Program-made: the position numbers and the translations under genes | Notes under the pieces: generated by a model | Databases searched by the model: none | What the model saw: the letters and a program-made list of their open reading frames with translations, nothing else | What the model was told of the DNA's origin: nothing | Source: Legionella israelensis | GTDB lineage: Bacteria; Pseudomonadota; Gammaproteobacteria; Legionellales; Legionellaceae | Length of the DNA stretch: 64,000 nt | NCBI RefSeq assembly: GCF_004571175.1 | Contig: NZ_CP038273.1 | Location: forward strand, 1,116,001 to 1,180,000 | Reading direction: 5' to 3' | Shown here: piece after piece, positions 1 through 9,392 of the stretch | Numbering within the stretch: the stretch's first letter is position 1 | Layout of the letters: each line of letters opens with the position of its first letter

Positions 1-669
1 TTTCTTAAGAAGCGTGTAACGCTCCGCAGCTTTCGCCTGTTTTTCCAGACGCTGCAATTGCTTATCGAGCTCCTCGCGAACATCTGCCACTCGCACGAGA
101 TTATCGCGTGTATGCTGAATTCTCTGCAAGCTTTCACGACGGCGTTCCTTGTATTTAGAGACGCCAGCGGCCTCTTCAAGATAAACGCGCATATCTTCAG
201 GTCTTGCTTCAATTAAACGGGAAATCGTTCCCTGGCCAATGATGGAATACCCCCTGGCATTCGCGCCCGTTCCAAGAAAAAGATCGGTAATATCTCGTCT
301 TCTGCAACGACTGCCGTTCAAATAATAAGACGATTCCCCATCACGGTTCACCATACGCTTGATTGAAATTTCGGCATAACTGGCGAAAGCTCCGGTTAAT
401 CGATTTGCATTATTCTCAAAAACGAGCTCAACAAAGGCCTGTCCTACAGCTTTGCGTTGTGAAGACCCTTTGAAAATAATATCGGTCATCGCTTCGCCGC
501 GTAAATGTTTTGCCGAGCTCTCACCCAATACCCATCGAACAGCATCAATGATGTTGGATTTACCGCAACCGTTCGGTCCAACAACAGCCACTAACTGGCC
601 TGGAAACTGAACGGTAGTAGGCTCAACAAAAGATTTAAAACCTGCAAGCTTTAATTGTTTAAGGCGCAT
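1..669 (-). CDS. smc: Chromosome segregation ATPase SMC (5' part)
   Basis: This is the N-terminal 223 residues of SMC, cut by the left edge of the window. SMC is an ABC-type ATPase that forms a ring-shaped dimer with ScpA/ScpB and organises the chromosome. The reverse-strand translation starts [14 protein letters not shown] and has the Walker A motif GPNGCGKSN at residues 31-39. It continues with the conserved globular-head segments ([19 protein letters not shown]) into the start of the first coiled coil ([19 protein letters not shown]). The ATG at 667-669 is the natural start because the family begins directly with this strand. It is divergent from the PHA synthase gene. The family assignment is very secure. 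Confidence 0.96.
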   Translation of the reverse strand, partial: MRLKQLKLAGFKSFVEPTTVQFPGQLVAVVGPNGCGKSNIIDAVRWVLGESSAKHLRGEAMTDIIFKGSSQRKAVGQAFVELVFENNANRLTGAFASYAEISIKRMVNRDGESSYYLNGSRCRRRDITDLFLGTGANARGYSIIGQGTISRLIEARPEDMRVYLEEAAGVSKYKERRRESLQRIQHTRDNLVRVADVREELDKQLQRLEKQAKAAERYTLLKK

Positions 670-1107
670 ATAGGACAGAATAAAATTGGCAATGTTTAGG
701 TTCTGTGAACAAAATTTTTCGAAACGCTACAGTAAAGAAGAATGCTTTATCGGATGCGCTTTTGCCGCGCTATTTCTCCTCTTGCTTCTTTGCAGCGAGT
801 TTCAAAAGAAATCTATTGTACTCAGAAATGTAAAAAGACGCTACTGGCTCTTGAAACTCCATATCCATAATCCTATACTGGCGAACAGTTTAAGTCTTAA
901 CTTTGTGAAAAATTTACGAATCCACGTGGCTTGACCACGAGATCTATAAAAAGGCTAATCCTATTTATTAAAGCCCTGGAAAACACTGGACTTTGATAAA
1001 GATACTGGATGCCGCAGTGATTCGTAAGTGGAAAAATTCACAAAGTCGAGTAAATATGTACTGCCATAAATGTAATTACTTTTAACATTATTCAGCAGGA
1101 GTTAAGG
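670..1107. other. Intergenic region between divergent smc and phaC
   Basis: This 438-bp stretch has no gene I can support. An 82-codon reading frame at 686-934 lacks a ribosome binding site and recognisable content. Around 760-830 the DNA resembles the reverse complement of 7265-7330, sharing the core GTTTC(A/G)AAAGA in a TGCGC-rich context, so it may be a decayed interspersed repeat. A good Shine-Dalgarno (AGGAG then AAGG) for phaC lies at its right end. Confidence 0.4.
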
Positions 1108-2853
1108 ATGACCCAGGATCTTGAGCTTCATGATCTTATGCAATCCATTGCAAGCAAAAGTCTGAACATTATTGAGGGCATCAAAAAAAATCCCCCCCAG
1201 CTTCCTGAATTGCTTCATCAATACATTGTTCTCTTGCAGGATTTTCAATCACTCATCAGCGCTTTATTGAAAAATCCTGAAAAATTCCTGCAGATGCAAA
1301 TTGCCTATATGCAGGATGCCATTGGTCTGGCGCAAGATCAATTTCAACACTGGCTGGAAGGCAAATCAATGCCTATTCAAGATAAACGCTTCAGCAGCGA
1401 GGAATGGATTAACAATCCTTTTTTTAATCTGCTCAGTCAACATTATTTACTGGCGACAGAGCACATGAATTCGCTTCTGGAACAAGTAGATTATGGCGAT
1501 CCGCAGATAGCGAAGCGGATTCAATTCTTCACGCGCCAATATCTTGATGCATTATCTCCGGCAAACTTTCTTCATACCAACCCTCAACTTTTAGCTGAGA
1601 CCTTGCAAACCCATGGTAAAAATCTGTTAAGGGGTTTAAAGAATTTTCTATCAGATATTGAGACCGGCTCTGCACGTCTTATTATCAAAATGACGGATAC
1701 GGATGCTTTTGCCATTGGTGAAAATCTTGCAACCACTCCCGGGAAAGTCATTTATCGTAACGACATGATGGAACTTATTCAGTATTTCCCCCAAAGCACA
1801 AAAGTCAAATCCTTGCCCTTATTGATCATTCCGCCCTGGATCAATAAATATTATATTCTTGATTTAAGCCCGCAGAATTCATTGATAGGATGGCTTGTGA
1901 AACAGGGGATAACGGTTTTTGTCATTTCCTGGGTGAATCCAGATGCCAGCTATGCACAAAAAAGCTTTTACCATTATCTCAATGAAGGACCCCACACAGC
2001 AATTGAGATCATTAAAAAACAGTTGGCTGTTGAAAAAGTCAATGCACTTGGTTTTTGTATCGGTGGAACTTTATTGGCCTCTTTGCTAGCTTATAATAAG
2101 GCCAGGAGCGATGACAGTATCAATAGCGCGACCTTTTTAGCGTCCATGATCGATTTCAGTGATCCCGGGGATATGGCCGTTTTTATTGGCGAGCAACAGA
2201 TCCAAAACATTGAGGAAAAAATGAGGCAAGACGGCTATCTTGCTGGCAGGTTCATGGCCTCCAGTTTCAATTCACTGCGAGCCAACGACTTAATCTGGTC
2301 ATTTTTCATTAAAAATTATCTACAGGGAAAAAATCCCGTTCCCTTTGATATATTGTACTGGAACGCTGATTCCACCAACATGCCAGCCACCATGCATTCT
2401 CAATACCTACGCTGGATGTACTTACATAATGATCTGGTAAAACCAGGAAAAATCAAACTCAATGACGTACCCCTGGATGTAACGCGTATTGACACGTCCA
2501 GCTTTTTTGTTTCCACGATAAAAGATCATATTGCCCCATGGCAAAGCGTCTATGCAGGTTTTAAACTCCTGAAAGGTCCTAAGAGATTTATCTTGGGAGG
2601 ATCAGGCCATATTGCTGGAATTATCAACCCGCCTTCTGCAAATAAATACAATTATTACACCAATCAGCACGCACCTGCGGAACCTGAAAAGTGGCTGAAA
2701 TCAGCAACAGAACATGGGGGTTCATGGTGGCAGGAATGGATAACCTGGTTGAAAAGACATTCAGGACGATTAAAAAATGCACCTGAAATGGCGAAACTGC
2801 CCTATCAACCGCTGGCAGATGCGCCAGGTGAGTACGTACTGAAAAAATCGTAG
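1108..2853 (+). CDS. phaC: Poly(3-hydroxyalkanoate) synthase, class I type
   Basis: PhaC polymerises (R)-3-hydroxyacyl-CoA into polyhydroxyalkanoate, the carbon and energy store that Legionella builds up before its transmissive or resting phase. The 581-residue length fits class I enzymes. The lipase-like box reads GFCIGG with nucleophile Cys317. A candidate charge relay follows with Asp473 (IKDHIAPW) and His501 (GGSGHIAG). The N-terminal half matches the PhaC_N region and the rest is the alpha/beta-hydrolase domain. The start is well placed, with AGGAG and AAGG just upstream. No phaA, phaB or phasin gene is next to it, so this copy stands alone and the monomer supply must be encoded elsewhere. 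Confidence 0.93.
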   Translation: MTQDLELHDLMQSIASKSLNIIEGIKKNPPQLPELLHQYIVLLQDFQSLISALLKNPEKFLQMQIAYMQDAIGLAQDQFQHWLEGKSMPIQDKRFSSEEWINNPFFNLLSQHYLLATEHMNSLLEQVDYGDPQIAKRIQFFTRQYLDALSPANFLHTNPQLLAETLQTHGKNLLRGLKNFLSDIETGSARLIIKMTDTDAFAIGENLATTPGKVIYRNDMMELIQYFPQSTKVKSLPLLIIPPWINKYYILDLSPQNSLIGWLVKQGITVFVISWVNPDASYAQKSFYHYLNEGPHTAIEIIKKQLAVEKVNALGFCIGGTLLASLLAYNKARSDDSINSATFLASMIDFSDPGDMAVFIGEQQIQNIEEKMRQDGYLAGRFMASSFNSLRANDLIWSFFIKNYLQGKNPVPFDILYWNADSTNMPATMHSQYLRWMYLHNDLVKPGKIKLNDVPLDVTRIDTSSFFVSTIKDHIAPWQSVYAGFKLLKGPKRFILGGSGHIAGIINPPSANKYNYYTNQHAPAEPEKWLKSATEHGGSWWQEWITWLKRHSGRLKNAPEMAKLPYQPLADAPGEYVLKKS

Positions 2854-2929
2854 GATTCAGATAACAGTAAATAAGCTGATATTCAGTATCCAAATACAGG
2901 CGTATAGCAGCACAGCGCAGTTTACATGG

Positions 2930-3376
2930 TTAATCGCACTGTTGACCACATATGCCCTGACATAACAGACGAATCTGCTCCACCAACTCTCGATTTTTAC
3001 CAAAATCTGAATGTCCCAGGGTTGCCGATGCGCTGACAGCTCCGTCTTTTTTGATACAAATCCAGTCCACAAAATTAAACACTCTTGACTGACGATAGGC
3101 AATAAGAAAAGAGTCGTTCACCTCAGTCACTGTCATGGAAGGAAATTTCAGCTTAAGGCAATTGGCCAGTGTCTCAATATCCGATAAACGAAGTGGTTCT
3201 ACATAATGAGTATCGGTGCGCTTCACCTGACTACTGACCCAATTGGTTTTTTTACTGCTCAACTGCCCTTCACAAAGTCCCTCGGGCATGCTTCTATAAT
3301 TGATTTTAGGAAAAAAATGCATAATCACAGTGACTAAAACAGCCCCCAGCAAGAGACTTAATAAAAAAATTTTCAT
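2930..3376 (-). CDS. DUF1499 family protein with N-terminal membrane anchor
   Basis: A 148-residue protein of the DUF1499 family, whose biochemical role is not known to me. The first ~20 residues (MKIFLLSLLLGAVLVTVIMH) are hydrophobic and look like a signal anchor or signal peptide. The rest carries the family pattern, including SFLIAYRQSRVFNFVDWI and a segment with SASATLGHSDFGKNRELVEQI. I chose the ATG at 3376 because GGGG lies 8 bases upstream. An in-frame ATG at 3418 would add 14 residues without a clear ribosome binding site. It lies convergent to phaC and divergent from the next gene. Confidence 0.75.
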   Translation of the reverse strand: MKIFLLSLLLGAVLVTVIMHFFPKINYRSMPEGLCEGQLSSKKTNWVSSQVKRTDTHYVEPLRLSDIETLANCLKLKFPSMTVTEVNDSFLIAYRQSRVFNFVDWICIKKDGAVSASATLGHSDFGKNRELVEQIRLLCQGICGQQCD

Positions 3377-3484
3377 AAACAGAACCCCTAGAAAAGCAAA
3401 TATATCACTATATCTCATTTTCAGCTAAAAAATGAATCATCTTCAAACTTGTTTGTAGCTGCGAGCTGTAATAAAGTGTCTGTC

Positions 3485-4162
3485 ATGAGCAATACAATAA
3501 AGCACATAAAAACCATTTGTTTCGCCCTTGTTTTAGCGACTTTCATTGTTTGTGCCTGGTTTTTTCAACAATACATGCTTGATTTAATCTCTGCTATTAA
3601 AAGCCTTGGTTTATTCGCACCTTTGCTTTTTTTAATCATCTATTGTCTTGCTACCATATTAATCTTGCCTACTATGGTTTTAACTCTTGCAGGCGGGGCC
3701 ATTTTTGGGCCTGTTGCAGGAACGCTTCTTAACTTGCTTGGCGCTAGCTGGGGCGCCGCCTGTGCTTTTCTTATCACTCGTTACCTCGCTTATAACTGGT
3801 TTGAACAACGAAAAGGCGAGCGGTTAAATCAGCTGATTTCTGGTGTTGAACGACGAGGATGGCAGTTTGTAGCTATTCTGCGTCTTCTCCCCCTTATTCC
3901 TTTTAATCTGGTGAATTATGGTCTAGGCCTCACAGGTATCCGTTTCAGAACCTATCTTATAACCACTTTTATTTTTCTTATTCCTGCTGAAATTATATAT
4001 ACCTATTGCGGACATGCCGGCATCAAAATTTTGAGAAATCCTGAGCAATTTTATAAAAATACAGGTGTCGTCATTCTGGTGGTCACCACCTTGTTAATCA
4101 CCACGTTTAAATATATGCACCGTCGCAGAATGCAATTAAAAAAGGACATCGACAAGGACTAG
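3485..4162 (+). CDS. TVP38/TMEM64 (VTT domain) inner-membrane protein
   Basis: A 225-residue polytopic membrane protein of the TVP38/TMEM64, DedA-like VTT superfamily, whose members are linked to lipid scrambling and envelope homeostasis. What can be seen: an N-terminal membrane segment, a second one (LILPTMVLTLAGGAIFG), the glycine-rich GPVAGTLLNLLGASWG loop, and the diagnostic AILRLLPLIPFNLVNYGLG motif with its proline pair, then further membrane segments. The C-terminus is basic (HRRRMQLKKD). I prefer the ATG at 3485. A TTG at 3449 would add 12 polar residues. Function is inferred from the family only. Confidence 0.85.
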   Translation: MSNTIKHIKTICFALVLATFIVCAWFFQQYMLDLISAIKSLGLFAPLLFLIIYCLATILILPTMVLTLAGGAIFGPVAGTLLNLLGASWGAACAFLITRYLAYNWFEQRKGERLNQLISGVERRGWQFVAILRLLPLIPFNLVNYGLGLTGIRFRTYLITTFIFLIPAEIIYTYCGHAGIKILRNPEQFYKNTGVVILVVTTLLITTFKYMHRRRMQLKKDIDKD

Positions 4163-4259
4163 TACTTCATCCTGTAAATATTCTGATCGTTAGGCGAGGC
4201 GAGCAATGCAGTTCAGACACCAATAGCATCAGGATAACCCCTGCCTATTGATAAATTCA

Positions 4260-5069
4260 TCATATTTTGTTTAATTGGTTTTCCAATTTTTCCAATAGAG
4301 GATGCTCTACAGAAAAAACCAATTCATCAATGGAGCAAACGCTCTGTATGTCTTGTAGAGTATTGGTCAGAAATACAACCTCAGCATTGCCAATATCCTG
4401 CTGTGTCAATGATTTTTCAGTGCAGCTAATATTCTGATTTATACAGGCGGCGATGACCCGTTGCCGGGTAATGCCTGGAAGAACACCGTCTGCGAGGGGA
4501 GGTGTAAACAATTTGTTTTGCTGAATCAAAAAGACATTCGCACAACTGGTTTCAGTCACATGATGGACTGTATTATAAAACAAAACATCATCTGCTTGGG
4601 CCGCCATGGCCTTTCGACGAGCAAGAATGGCTTCAAGATAATTAATGGTTTTCAAACCATACATCGGGTTTCTGGCATCACGAAGCCAATCTGAGCTGAT
4701 TAAGCGCATGGGCTTTTTCTGTCGAGCATACTGAAACGTCTGCAAGAGCAATTGAGGATGCTTCCCTTGCTTGGTTAAACCTCTAGAAGCTATACCTCCT
4801 GTAAGAATAACCTTGAGAGCCCCTTCCTGTAATTTTTCCTGGCTGATGTGTTGCTGCAGAAGCATTTTCCAATCCTGCAAAGATACGTCAAATTTCATGC
4901 CAAGACATTTTGCTGAACGAGCCAATCTTTGCCAATGAAGTTCCGCATGGCGGCTTCTGGCCTGTGTCACGCGAATCGTTTCAAATAATCCTTCACCAAG
5001 AAAAATGCGATCTCTGATGGAAAGCCTCCTCTCGTCAGGATAACCGTCCAGGACAATACCGTTACTCAT
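4260..5069 (-). CDS. pabC: Class IV PLP aminotransferase, probably aminodeoxychorismate lyase
   Basis: A 269-residue fold-type IV PLP enzyme. The N-terminal GEGLFETIRV (25-34) and the lysine in GLKTINYLEAILARRKA (Lys140, the likely PLP Schiff-base residue) are family signatures. ADGVLPGITRQRVI is the conserved C-terminal PLP-phosphate region. 4-Amino-4-deoxychorismate lyase, which releases p-aminobenzoate for folate, fits the length and the GEGLFETIRV form. D-amino-acid or branched-chain aminotransferase are the alternatives, and the sequence alone does not settle this. No pabB or mltG-type partner is beside it. Confidence 0.72.
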   Translation of the reverse strand: MSNGIVLDGYPDERRLSIRDRIFLGEGLFETIRVTQARSRHAELHWQRLARSAKCLGMKFDVSLQDWKMLLQQHISQEKLQEGALKVILTGGIASRGLTKQGKHPQLLLQTFQYARQKKPMRLISSDWLRDARNPMYGLKTINYLEAILARRKAMAAQADDVLFYNTVHHVTETSCANVFLIQQNKLFTPPLADGVLPGITRQRVIAACINQNISCTEKSLTQQDIGNAEVVFLTNTLQDIQSVCSIDELVFSVEHPLLEKLENQLNKI

Positions 5070-5156
5070 AACAGTAATGATTTAGCTTTGCCGTTTTTAA
5101 TATTCCGTAGCAGGGAACATTTTCTGAAAAATGGATGGGCAAAGCGACATAGGCGA

Positions 5157-5336
5157 CTAATAATCAACAAAATCATCCAGTTCATCTCTTAAACGTTTTT
5201 CTTCCAACAGGCTTTCAAGGCGTCTTCGCGCATCCTGACCAGTACGTAAAGACTCCTTCGATGTCGTTTCTATATCCGCATCTGCAAATTCATCTTCGAT
5301 GTCCAGCAACTCATCATCGTCATAAAAGTCACTCAT
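5157..5336 (-). CDS. Small acidic PA3496-like protein
   Basis: A 59-residue acidic protein with an Asp/Glu-rich N-terminus (DDDELLDIEDEFADAD) and a basic-acidic helical C-terminus (RRRLESLLEEKRLRDELDDF). This layout matches what I recall of the small PA3496 family, described as putative envelope integrity proteins, but I hold that name loosely. The start at 5336 is supported by GAGAG 8 bases upstream (ctgagagaaataacATG). A longer frame to 5363 has no better site. It is divergent from the cyclo-ligase gene, and a long palindrome lies between the two. Confidence 0.6.
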   Translation of the reverse strand: MSDFYDDDELLDIEDEFADADIETTSKESLRTGQDARRRLESLLEEKRLRDELDDFVDY

Positions 5337-5374
5337 GTTATTTCTCTCAGTTATCATTATCATTTTTGATGGCC

Positions 5375-5428
5375 ATATAACTTCAACTCGACCTAAGCAT
5401 CACGCCTTACGTCGAGTTGAGGTTATAT
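5375..5428. repeat. Long inverted repeat in a divergent promoter region
   Basis: An 18-bp left arm (5375-5392) and an 18-bp right arm (5411-5428) are reverse complements with one mismatch, around an 18-base spacer. The core is CAACTCGAC/GTCGAGTTGA. A T-rich stretch follows on the plus strand (5430-5450), so the RNA could form a terminator-like hairpin. Yet it lies between two divergent genes, so it is not a simple end-of-operon terminator. An operator, an attenuator or a small RNA are possible. Confidence 0.55.
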
Positions 5429-5583
5429 ACATTATTTTTTATTTTTTTGCAAAGCCCCTTTTTTCAATATTTAAATTTTTTTTCAAAATCTTCTTCATCA
5501 ATTGAGAAATGCCTTTGACGACCCTTGAATTTCTTTAACAAACTGCGCCATAATCGGTTATCATTTTGACGCTCATAAAGACC

Positions 5584-6159
5584 ATGGTTGATCGCTTTAA
5601 ACAAATTCTGAGAAAATCATACAAGCAGGTGCGCTCTCATTTACCTGCCACCTATCAAAATGCAGCTTCTGAAAAAGTTTGCGCGCGCATCAACAGAATT
5701 CATCAATATCGTTATGCCAAAAAAATTGCGCTTTACCATGCTGTTCAGGGTGAAATTGATCTGGAAAGATTATGGCGGTCAGCACCTTATCAAGGTAAAT
5801 TCTGTTATTTTCCGGTTTTAAATGAAAATCTAACACTTTCCTTTCTGCCTGCCACACCAGCAACGGCCTTTAAACCTAACCGATTTAATATTCCTGAACC
5901 TGATGTCAGTCGCGAATTAGCTATACCTGTCAACGAACTGGATATCATTTTTATGCCGCTGGTGGCTTTCGATGACATGGGGACTCGCCTGGGTATGGGC
6001 GCAGGTTATTATGATCGTACATTGGCTGAAAAAAAACATTCTTTACTGATTGGCGTGGCTTATGATTTCCAGCATGAAGGTTTTCTCAGTGTACAGTCCT
6101 GGGACATTCCTTTAACTGCTGTAGTAACCCCAAAAAAACTATACTGGAGCCAATCATGA
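5584..6159 (+). CDS. ygfA: 5-formyltetrahydrofolate cyclo-ligase
   Basis: This enzyme uses ATP to convert 5-formyl-THF to 5,10-methenyl-THF, returning the storage folate to one-carbon metabolism. The 191-residue protein has the family arrangement: an N-terminal basic helix, ALYHAVQGEIDL, then the signature MGAGYYDRTLA (P-loop-like folate/ATP site) and the C-terminal IPLTAVVTPKKL. The ATG at 5584 is used. A TTG at 5566 would add six residues. Its stop overlaps the start of the next gene by 4 bp (ATGA), so the two are translationally coupled. In many gammaproteobacteria 6S RNA precedes this gene, and I could not see it here. Confidence 0.9.
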   Translation: MVDRFKQILRKSYKQVRSHLPATYQNAASEKVCARINRIHQYRYAKKIALYHAVQGEIDLERLWRSAPYQGKFCYFPVLNENLTLSFLPATPATAFKPNRFNIPEPDVSRELAIPVNELDIIFMPLVAFDDMGTRLGMGAGYYDRTLAEKKHSLLIGVAYDFQHEGFLSVQSWDIPLTAVVTPKKLYWSQS

Positions 6160-6620
6160 CCCAATACTGGCTAATGAAATCAGAACCTTCCTGTTTCAGC
6201 ATTGATGATTTATATCACTCGCCAAACCAAACCACCCATTGGGATGGTGTACGAAACTATCAGGCACGAAATTTCATGAAAAACGATATGAAAATAGGTG
6301 ATCAAATTTTCTTCTATCATTCCAACTGTAAGCCTCCAGGCATTGTGGGTATCGCTGAAGTCAGCAGCGAAGCCTATCCGGATTATACGGCCTTTGATCC
6401 TGAAAGCGATCACCCTGATTCTCAAAGCACTCCCGATAATCCGCGCTGGTTTATGGTCGATATACGCTTTAAGGAAAAATTTGATGAGATCATCCCTTTA
6501 GATGAATTAAAAAAACACGAAGAACTTGCCGATATGCCTTTGGTAAAAAAAGGGAATCGCCTCTCGGTTATGCCTGTGAGCGAAAAAGCCTGGAATTTTA
6601 TTCAACGTGAGCTGCGTTAA
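6156..6620 (+). CDS. EVE domain protein
   Basis: A 154-residue single-domain EVE protein (PUA-like fold, related to thymocyte nuclear protein 1 and YTH readers). EVE domains are thought to bind modified bases in DNA or RNA. Visible family features are the start WLMKSEPSCFSIDDL, the DGVRNYQARNFMK segment that shapes the binding pocket, GDQIFFYHSN, PGIVGIAEV and the C-terminal PLVKKGNRLSVMPV. It overlaps the cyclo-ligase gene by 4 bp, a pairing I recall as common in proteobacteria. The role is inferred from the family. Confidence 0.9.
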   Translation: MTQYWLMKSEPSCFSIDDLYHSPNQTTHWDGVRNYQARNFMKNDMKIGDQIFFYHSNCKPPGIVGIAEVSSEAYPDYTAFDPESDHPDSQSTPDNPRWFMVDIRFKEKFDEIIPLDELKKHEELADMPLVKKGNRLSVMPVSEKAWNFIQRELR

Positions 6621-6768
6621 GTATAATAACTCGCCTATGTTGACGGCAGCTCAAATCCGACCGTTCAAGGCAGGAGTTGAGCTCTTACGATAAAACTTCA
6701 ACATGGGGGCTAATCTATTATTTTGAGGGCGTTCAAAATGGCCGTTTCACGAGCAGGCGAGCTATTAT
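6621..6768. other. Convergent intergenic region with decayed repeat fragments
   Basis: This gap holds no gene. It contains CCTATGTTGACGGCA (6634-6648), which recurs with small changes near 9310 and 21750. It also has two stretches (GACCGTTCAAGGCAGG near 6658 and GTTCAAAATGGCCGTTTCA near 6731) resembling parts of the ~64-bp repeat found intact at 26302 and 42825. Confidence 0.4.
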
Positions 6769-7152
<384 letters not shown>

Positions 7153-7425
7153 TTATTGAAAAAGTCAATATCAGCTTTATATTTGTGTATAGAGTCCATC
7201 ATTTTATGGTTTTCCCTGCCTTTGCACAAATAATAATTATCATGTCCATCTAATTTTGCTAAACTGCGAATAAACCTCTTTCGAAACTTGCTACAGAGAA
7301 GTGCGCAAAGGCACAGAGCGCAGAACCAGAGGAGTGTGTAGGATTTGAGCACTATCGCCGGTGACCTTCTCCTCTGCAGTAGAATTTGAAAAGTAGTCTG
7401 ATGACAATCTACAGGAGTATAGATC

Positions 7426-7689
7426 ATGTTCGATCCCAAACAATTTGATGAAATTGCCAAAAAACTATTTGCAGCCCTCCCGGAAAGCGCACAAAACTTT
7501 GAAAAGGAAATGCAGCAGAAATTTAAGGAGATCCTGTTGGCTGCTTTTTCCCGTCTTGACCTGGTCACTCGTGAAGAGTTTGATGTCCAAAGTAAAGTTC
7601 TGGCAAGAACTCGTGAAAAAGTGGATACCCTGCAAATGCAGATTGACAGTTTAACCAAGCAACAAGCCCAGAATAAAACGGAAAAATAA
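7426..7689 (+). CDS. ubiK: UbiK-type ubiquinone biosynthesis accessory factor
   Basis: An 87-residue BMFP-domain protein (YqiC family). UbiK assists ubiquinone synthesis under aerobic conditions with the lipid-binding UbiJ, and its coiled-coil C-terminus promotes trimerisation. The sequence has the family plan: an amphipathic N-terminal helix (MFDPKQFDEIAKKLFAALP), LLAAFSRLDLVTREEFDVQ, and a C-terminal heptad coil (LARTREKVDTLQMQIDSL). A strong ribosome binding site (AGGAG) precedes the ATG. It lies 37 bp upstream of comM. Confidence 0.88.
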   Translation: MFDPKQFDEIAKKLFAALPESAQNFEKEMQQKFKEILLAAFSRLDLVTREEFDVQSKVLARTREKVDTLQMQIDSLTKQQAQNKTEK

Positions 7690-7726
7690 CGCTTTATCCA
7701 TTAAAAAAATAAAGGAATTCCAACCC

Positions 7727-9238
7727 ATGAACCTCGCCATCATTAAAACGCGCAGTGCTGTGGGCATTGTCGCACGATCAGTCTCTGTAGAAGTTCACCT
7801 CTCCAATGGTCTTCCTGCTTTCACCATTGTAGGACTGGCTGAAACGGCTGTGAAGGAAAGCAAGGATCGCGTGCGCAGTGCCATTATCAATAGCCAGTTT
7901 GAATTTCCCTGTCGTAAAATCACGGTCAATCTGGCTCCAGCGGATTTACCCAAGTCCGGTAGTGGTTTTGATTTACCCATTGCTATCGGCATTCTTGCAG
8001 CTTCCGGACAAATTTCCCAACAAAAATTAGCCGACCATGAGTTCATTGGCGAATTGGCGCTCAATGGCCACCTGAGAGGCGTCACAGCCATCATTCCTAT
8101 TGTTCTTGCTGCCTTTAAAGAGAAACAACAACTCATCATCGCCCATGATAATGAGGAAGAAGCTTCTCTTGCAGGACATCAAAACGTCTACACAGCACAT
8201 CATCTAAGAGAAGTCTGCAGTTATCTATGCCGGGATACAACCTTACAAACCCTGCCACCCAGACCTGAAGTTACTCGCGATGATCAAAAACTCGACTGGT
8301 CAGAGGTTAAAGGTCAGCCTCACGCGAAACATGCCCTGGAAATAGCAGCCTGTGGAGGCCACAGCGTTTTATTAAGCGGCGCGCCAGGCAGCGGTAAAAC
8401 CATGCTGGCAAAACGATTTGCCACACTTCTGCCTGATCTTTCGGAAAATGAAGCGCTGGAATGTGCGGCTATTCACTCTATTCGCGGCAAGTTGCCTAAT
8501 TTTCAGCAATGGCGAATACCGCCTTTTCGCTCACCGCATCACACGGCCTCACCTGTTGCTCTTGTCGGAGGTGGTAATCCACCTAAACCCGGCGAAATTT
8601 CTCTCGCTCATTGTGGTGTTTTGTTTCTTGACGAATTACCGGAATTTAATCGCCATGTTCTGGAAACTTTAAGAGAACCTTTGGAATCTGGTCATATTTG
8701 TATTTCCAGAGCAGCTATACAAATGGAATTTCCAGCTCATTTTCAACTCATTGCCGCAATGAATCCTTGTCCTTGCGGTCAGTGGGGAAATCCTCAGGCT
8801 GACTGCTTGTGCAGCCCCGATCGCATCAGTCGTTATCTTGGTAAATTATCCGCGCCTTTACTGGATCGTATTGATATGCAAATTCATGTTTATCCCTTGT
8901 CAAAAGAAGAACTCATCAAGCCTAATGAACAAAAGGAAAATCAAAGTGCTGTCCTTAGAGAAAAAGTGGCAAGCATAAGAAAAACACAATGGTTGCGTCA
9001 GGATTGCCTGAATGCGCATTTAAGCGCTAAAGCTTGCGAACAACTTTGCTCACTTGGATCGCCTGAGCAGCAATTTCTAAGCAAGGCCATGGACAAACTC
9101 AAATTGTCTGCTCGCAGTTATCATCGCTTACTCAAAGTTGCCCGAACCATAGCCGATATGAAGCAACAAAACAGCGTGTCAGTTTCTCATCTGCAACAGG
9201 CCTTGTCATTTAAACAAGCCCTACAAGCACCCAAATAA
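7727..9238 (+). CDS. comM: YifB/ComM-family AAA+ ATPase (Mg-chelatase-like)
   Basis: ComM is a hexameric helicase that promotes branch migration of incoming single-stranded DNA during natural transformation, which fits a naturally competent genus such as Legionella. The 503-residue protein has the N-terminal ChlI-like domain (MNLAIIKTRSAVGIVARSV, PADLPKSGSGFDLPIAIG), Walker A GAPGSGKT at 218-225, and Walker B LFLDELPEF. It also has FRSPHHTASPVALVGGG, the cysteine-containing NPCPCGQWGNP segment, and the C-terminal lid ARSYHRLLKVARTIAD. No frameshift or truncation is visible. Confidence 0.93.
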   Translation: MNLAIIKTRSAVGIVARSVSVEVHLSNGLPAFTIVGLAETAVKESKDRVRSAIINSQFEFPCRKITVNLAPADLPKSGSGFDLPIAIGILAASGQISQQKLADHEFIGELALNGHLRGVTAIIPIVLAAFKEKQQLIIAHDNEEEASLAGHQNVYTAHHLREVCSYLCRDTTLQTLPPRPEVTRDDQKLDWSEVKGQPHAKHALEIAACGGHSVLLSGAPGSGKTMLAKRFATLLPDLSENEALECAAIHSIRGKLPNFQQWRIPPFRSPHHTASPVALVGGGNPPKPGEISLAHCGVLFLDELPEFNRHVLETLREPLESGHICISRAAIQMEFPAHFQLIAAMNPCPCGQWGNPQADCLCSPDRISRYLGKLSAPLLDRIDMQIHVYPLSKEELIKPNEQKENQSAVLREKVASIRKTQWLRQDCLNAHLSAKACEQLCSLGSPEQQFLSKAMDKLKLSARSYHRLLKVARTIADMKQQNSVSVSHLQQALSFKQALQAPK

Positions 9239-9392
9239 AATGGAACGCTCAGCTTTGCTTGAGAACGATCATTCTCCGGCCATCATGCAAAAAAGATGGT
9301 AATAGCCCAACCCTTATGTTGACGGCATGGACAAAAAAATTAAATCGCCTAAAATCTCATATTTTGAATGCCCGGCCGAATATATTTCGGTG

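Noticed and set aside
686-934. An 82-codon frame between smc and phaC
   Set aside because: No ribosome binding site, odd composition, and partial similarity to another intergenic region. More likely a repeat remnant.
5430-5565. 6S RNA upstream of the cyclo-ligase gene
   Set aside because: The position is right for many gammaproteobacteria, but I could not find the closing stem and conserved bulge sequences. Only AT-rich DNA is seen.
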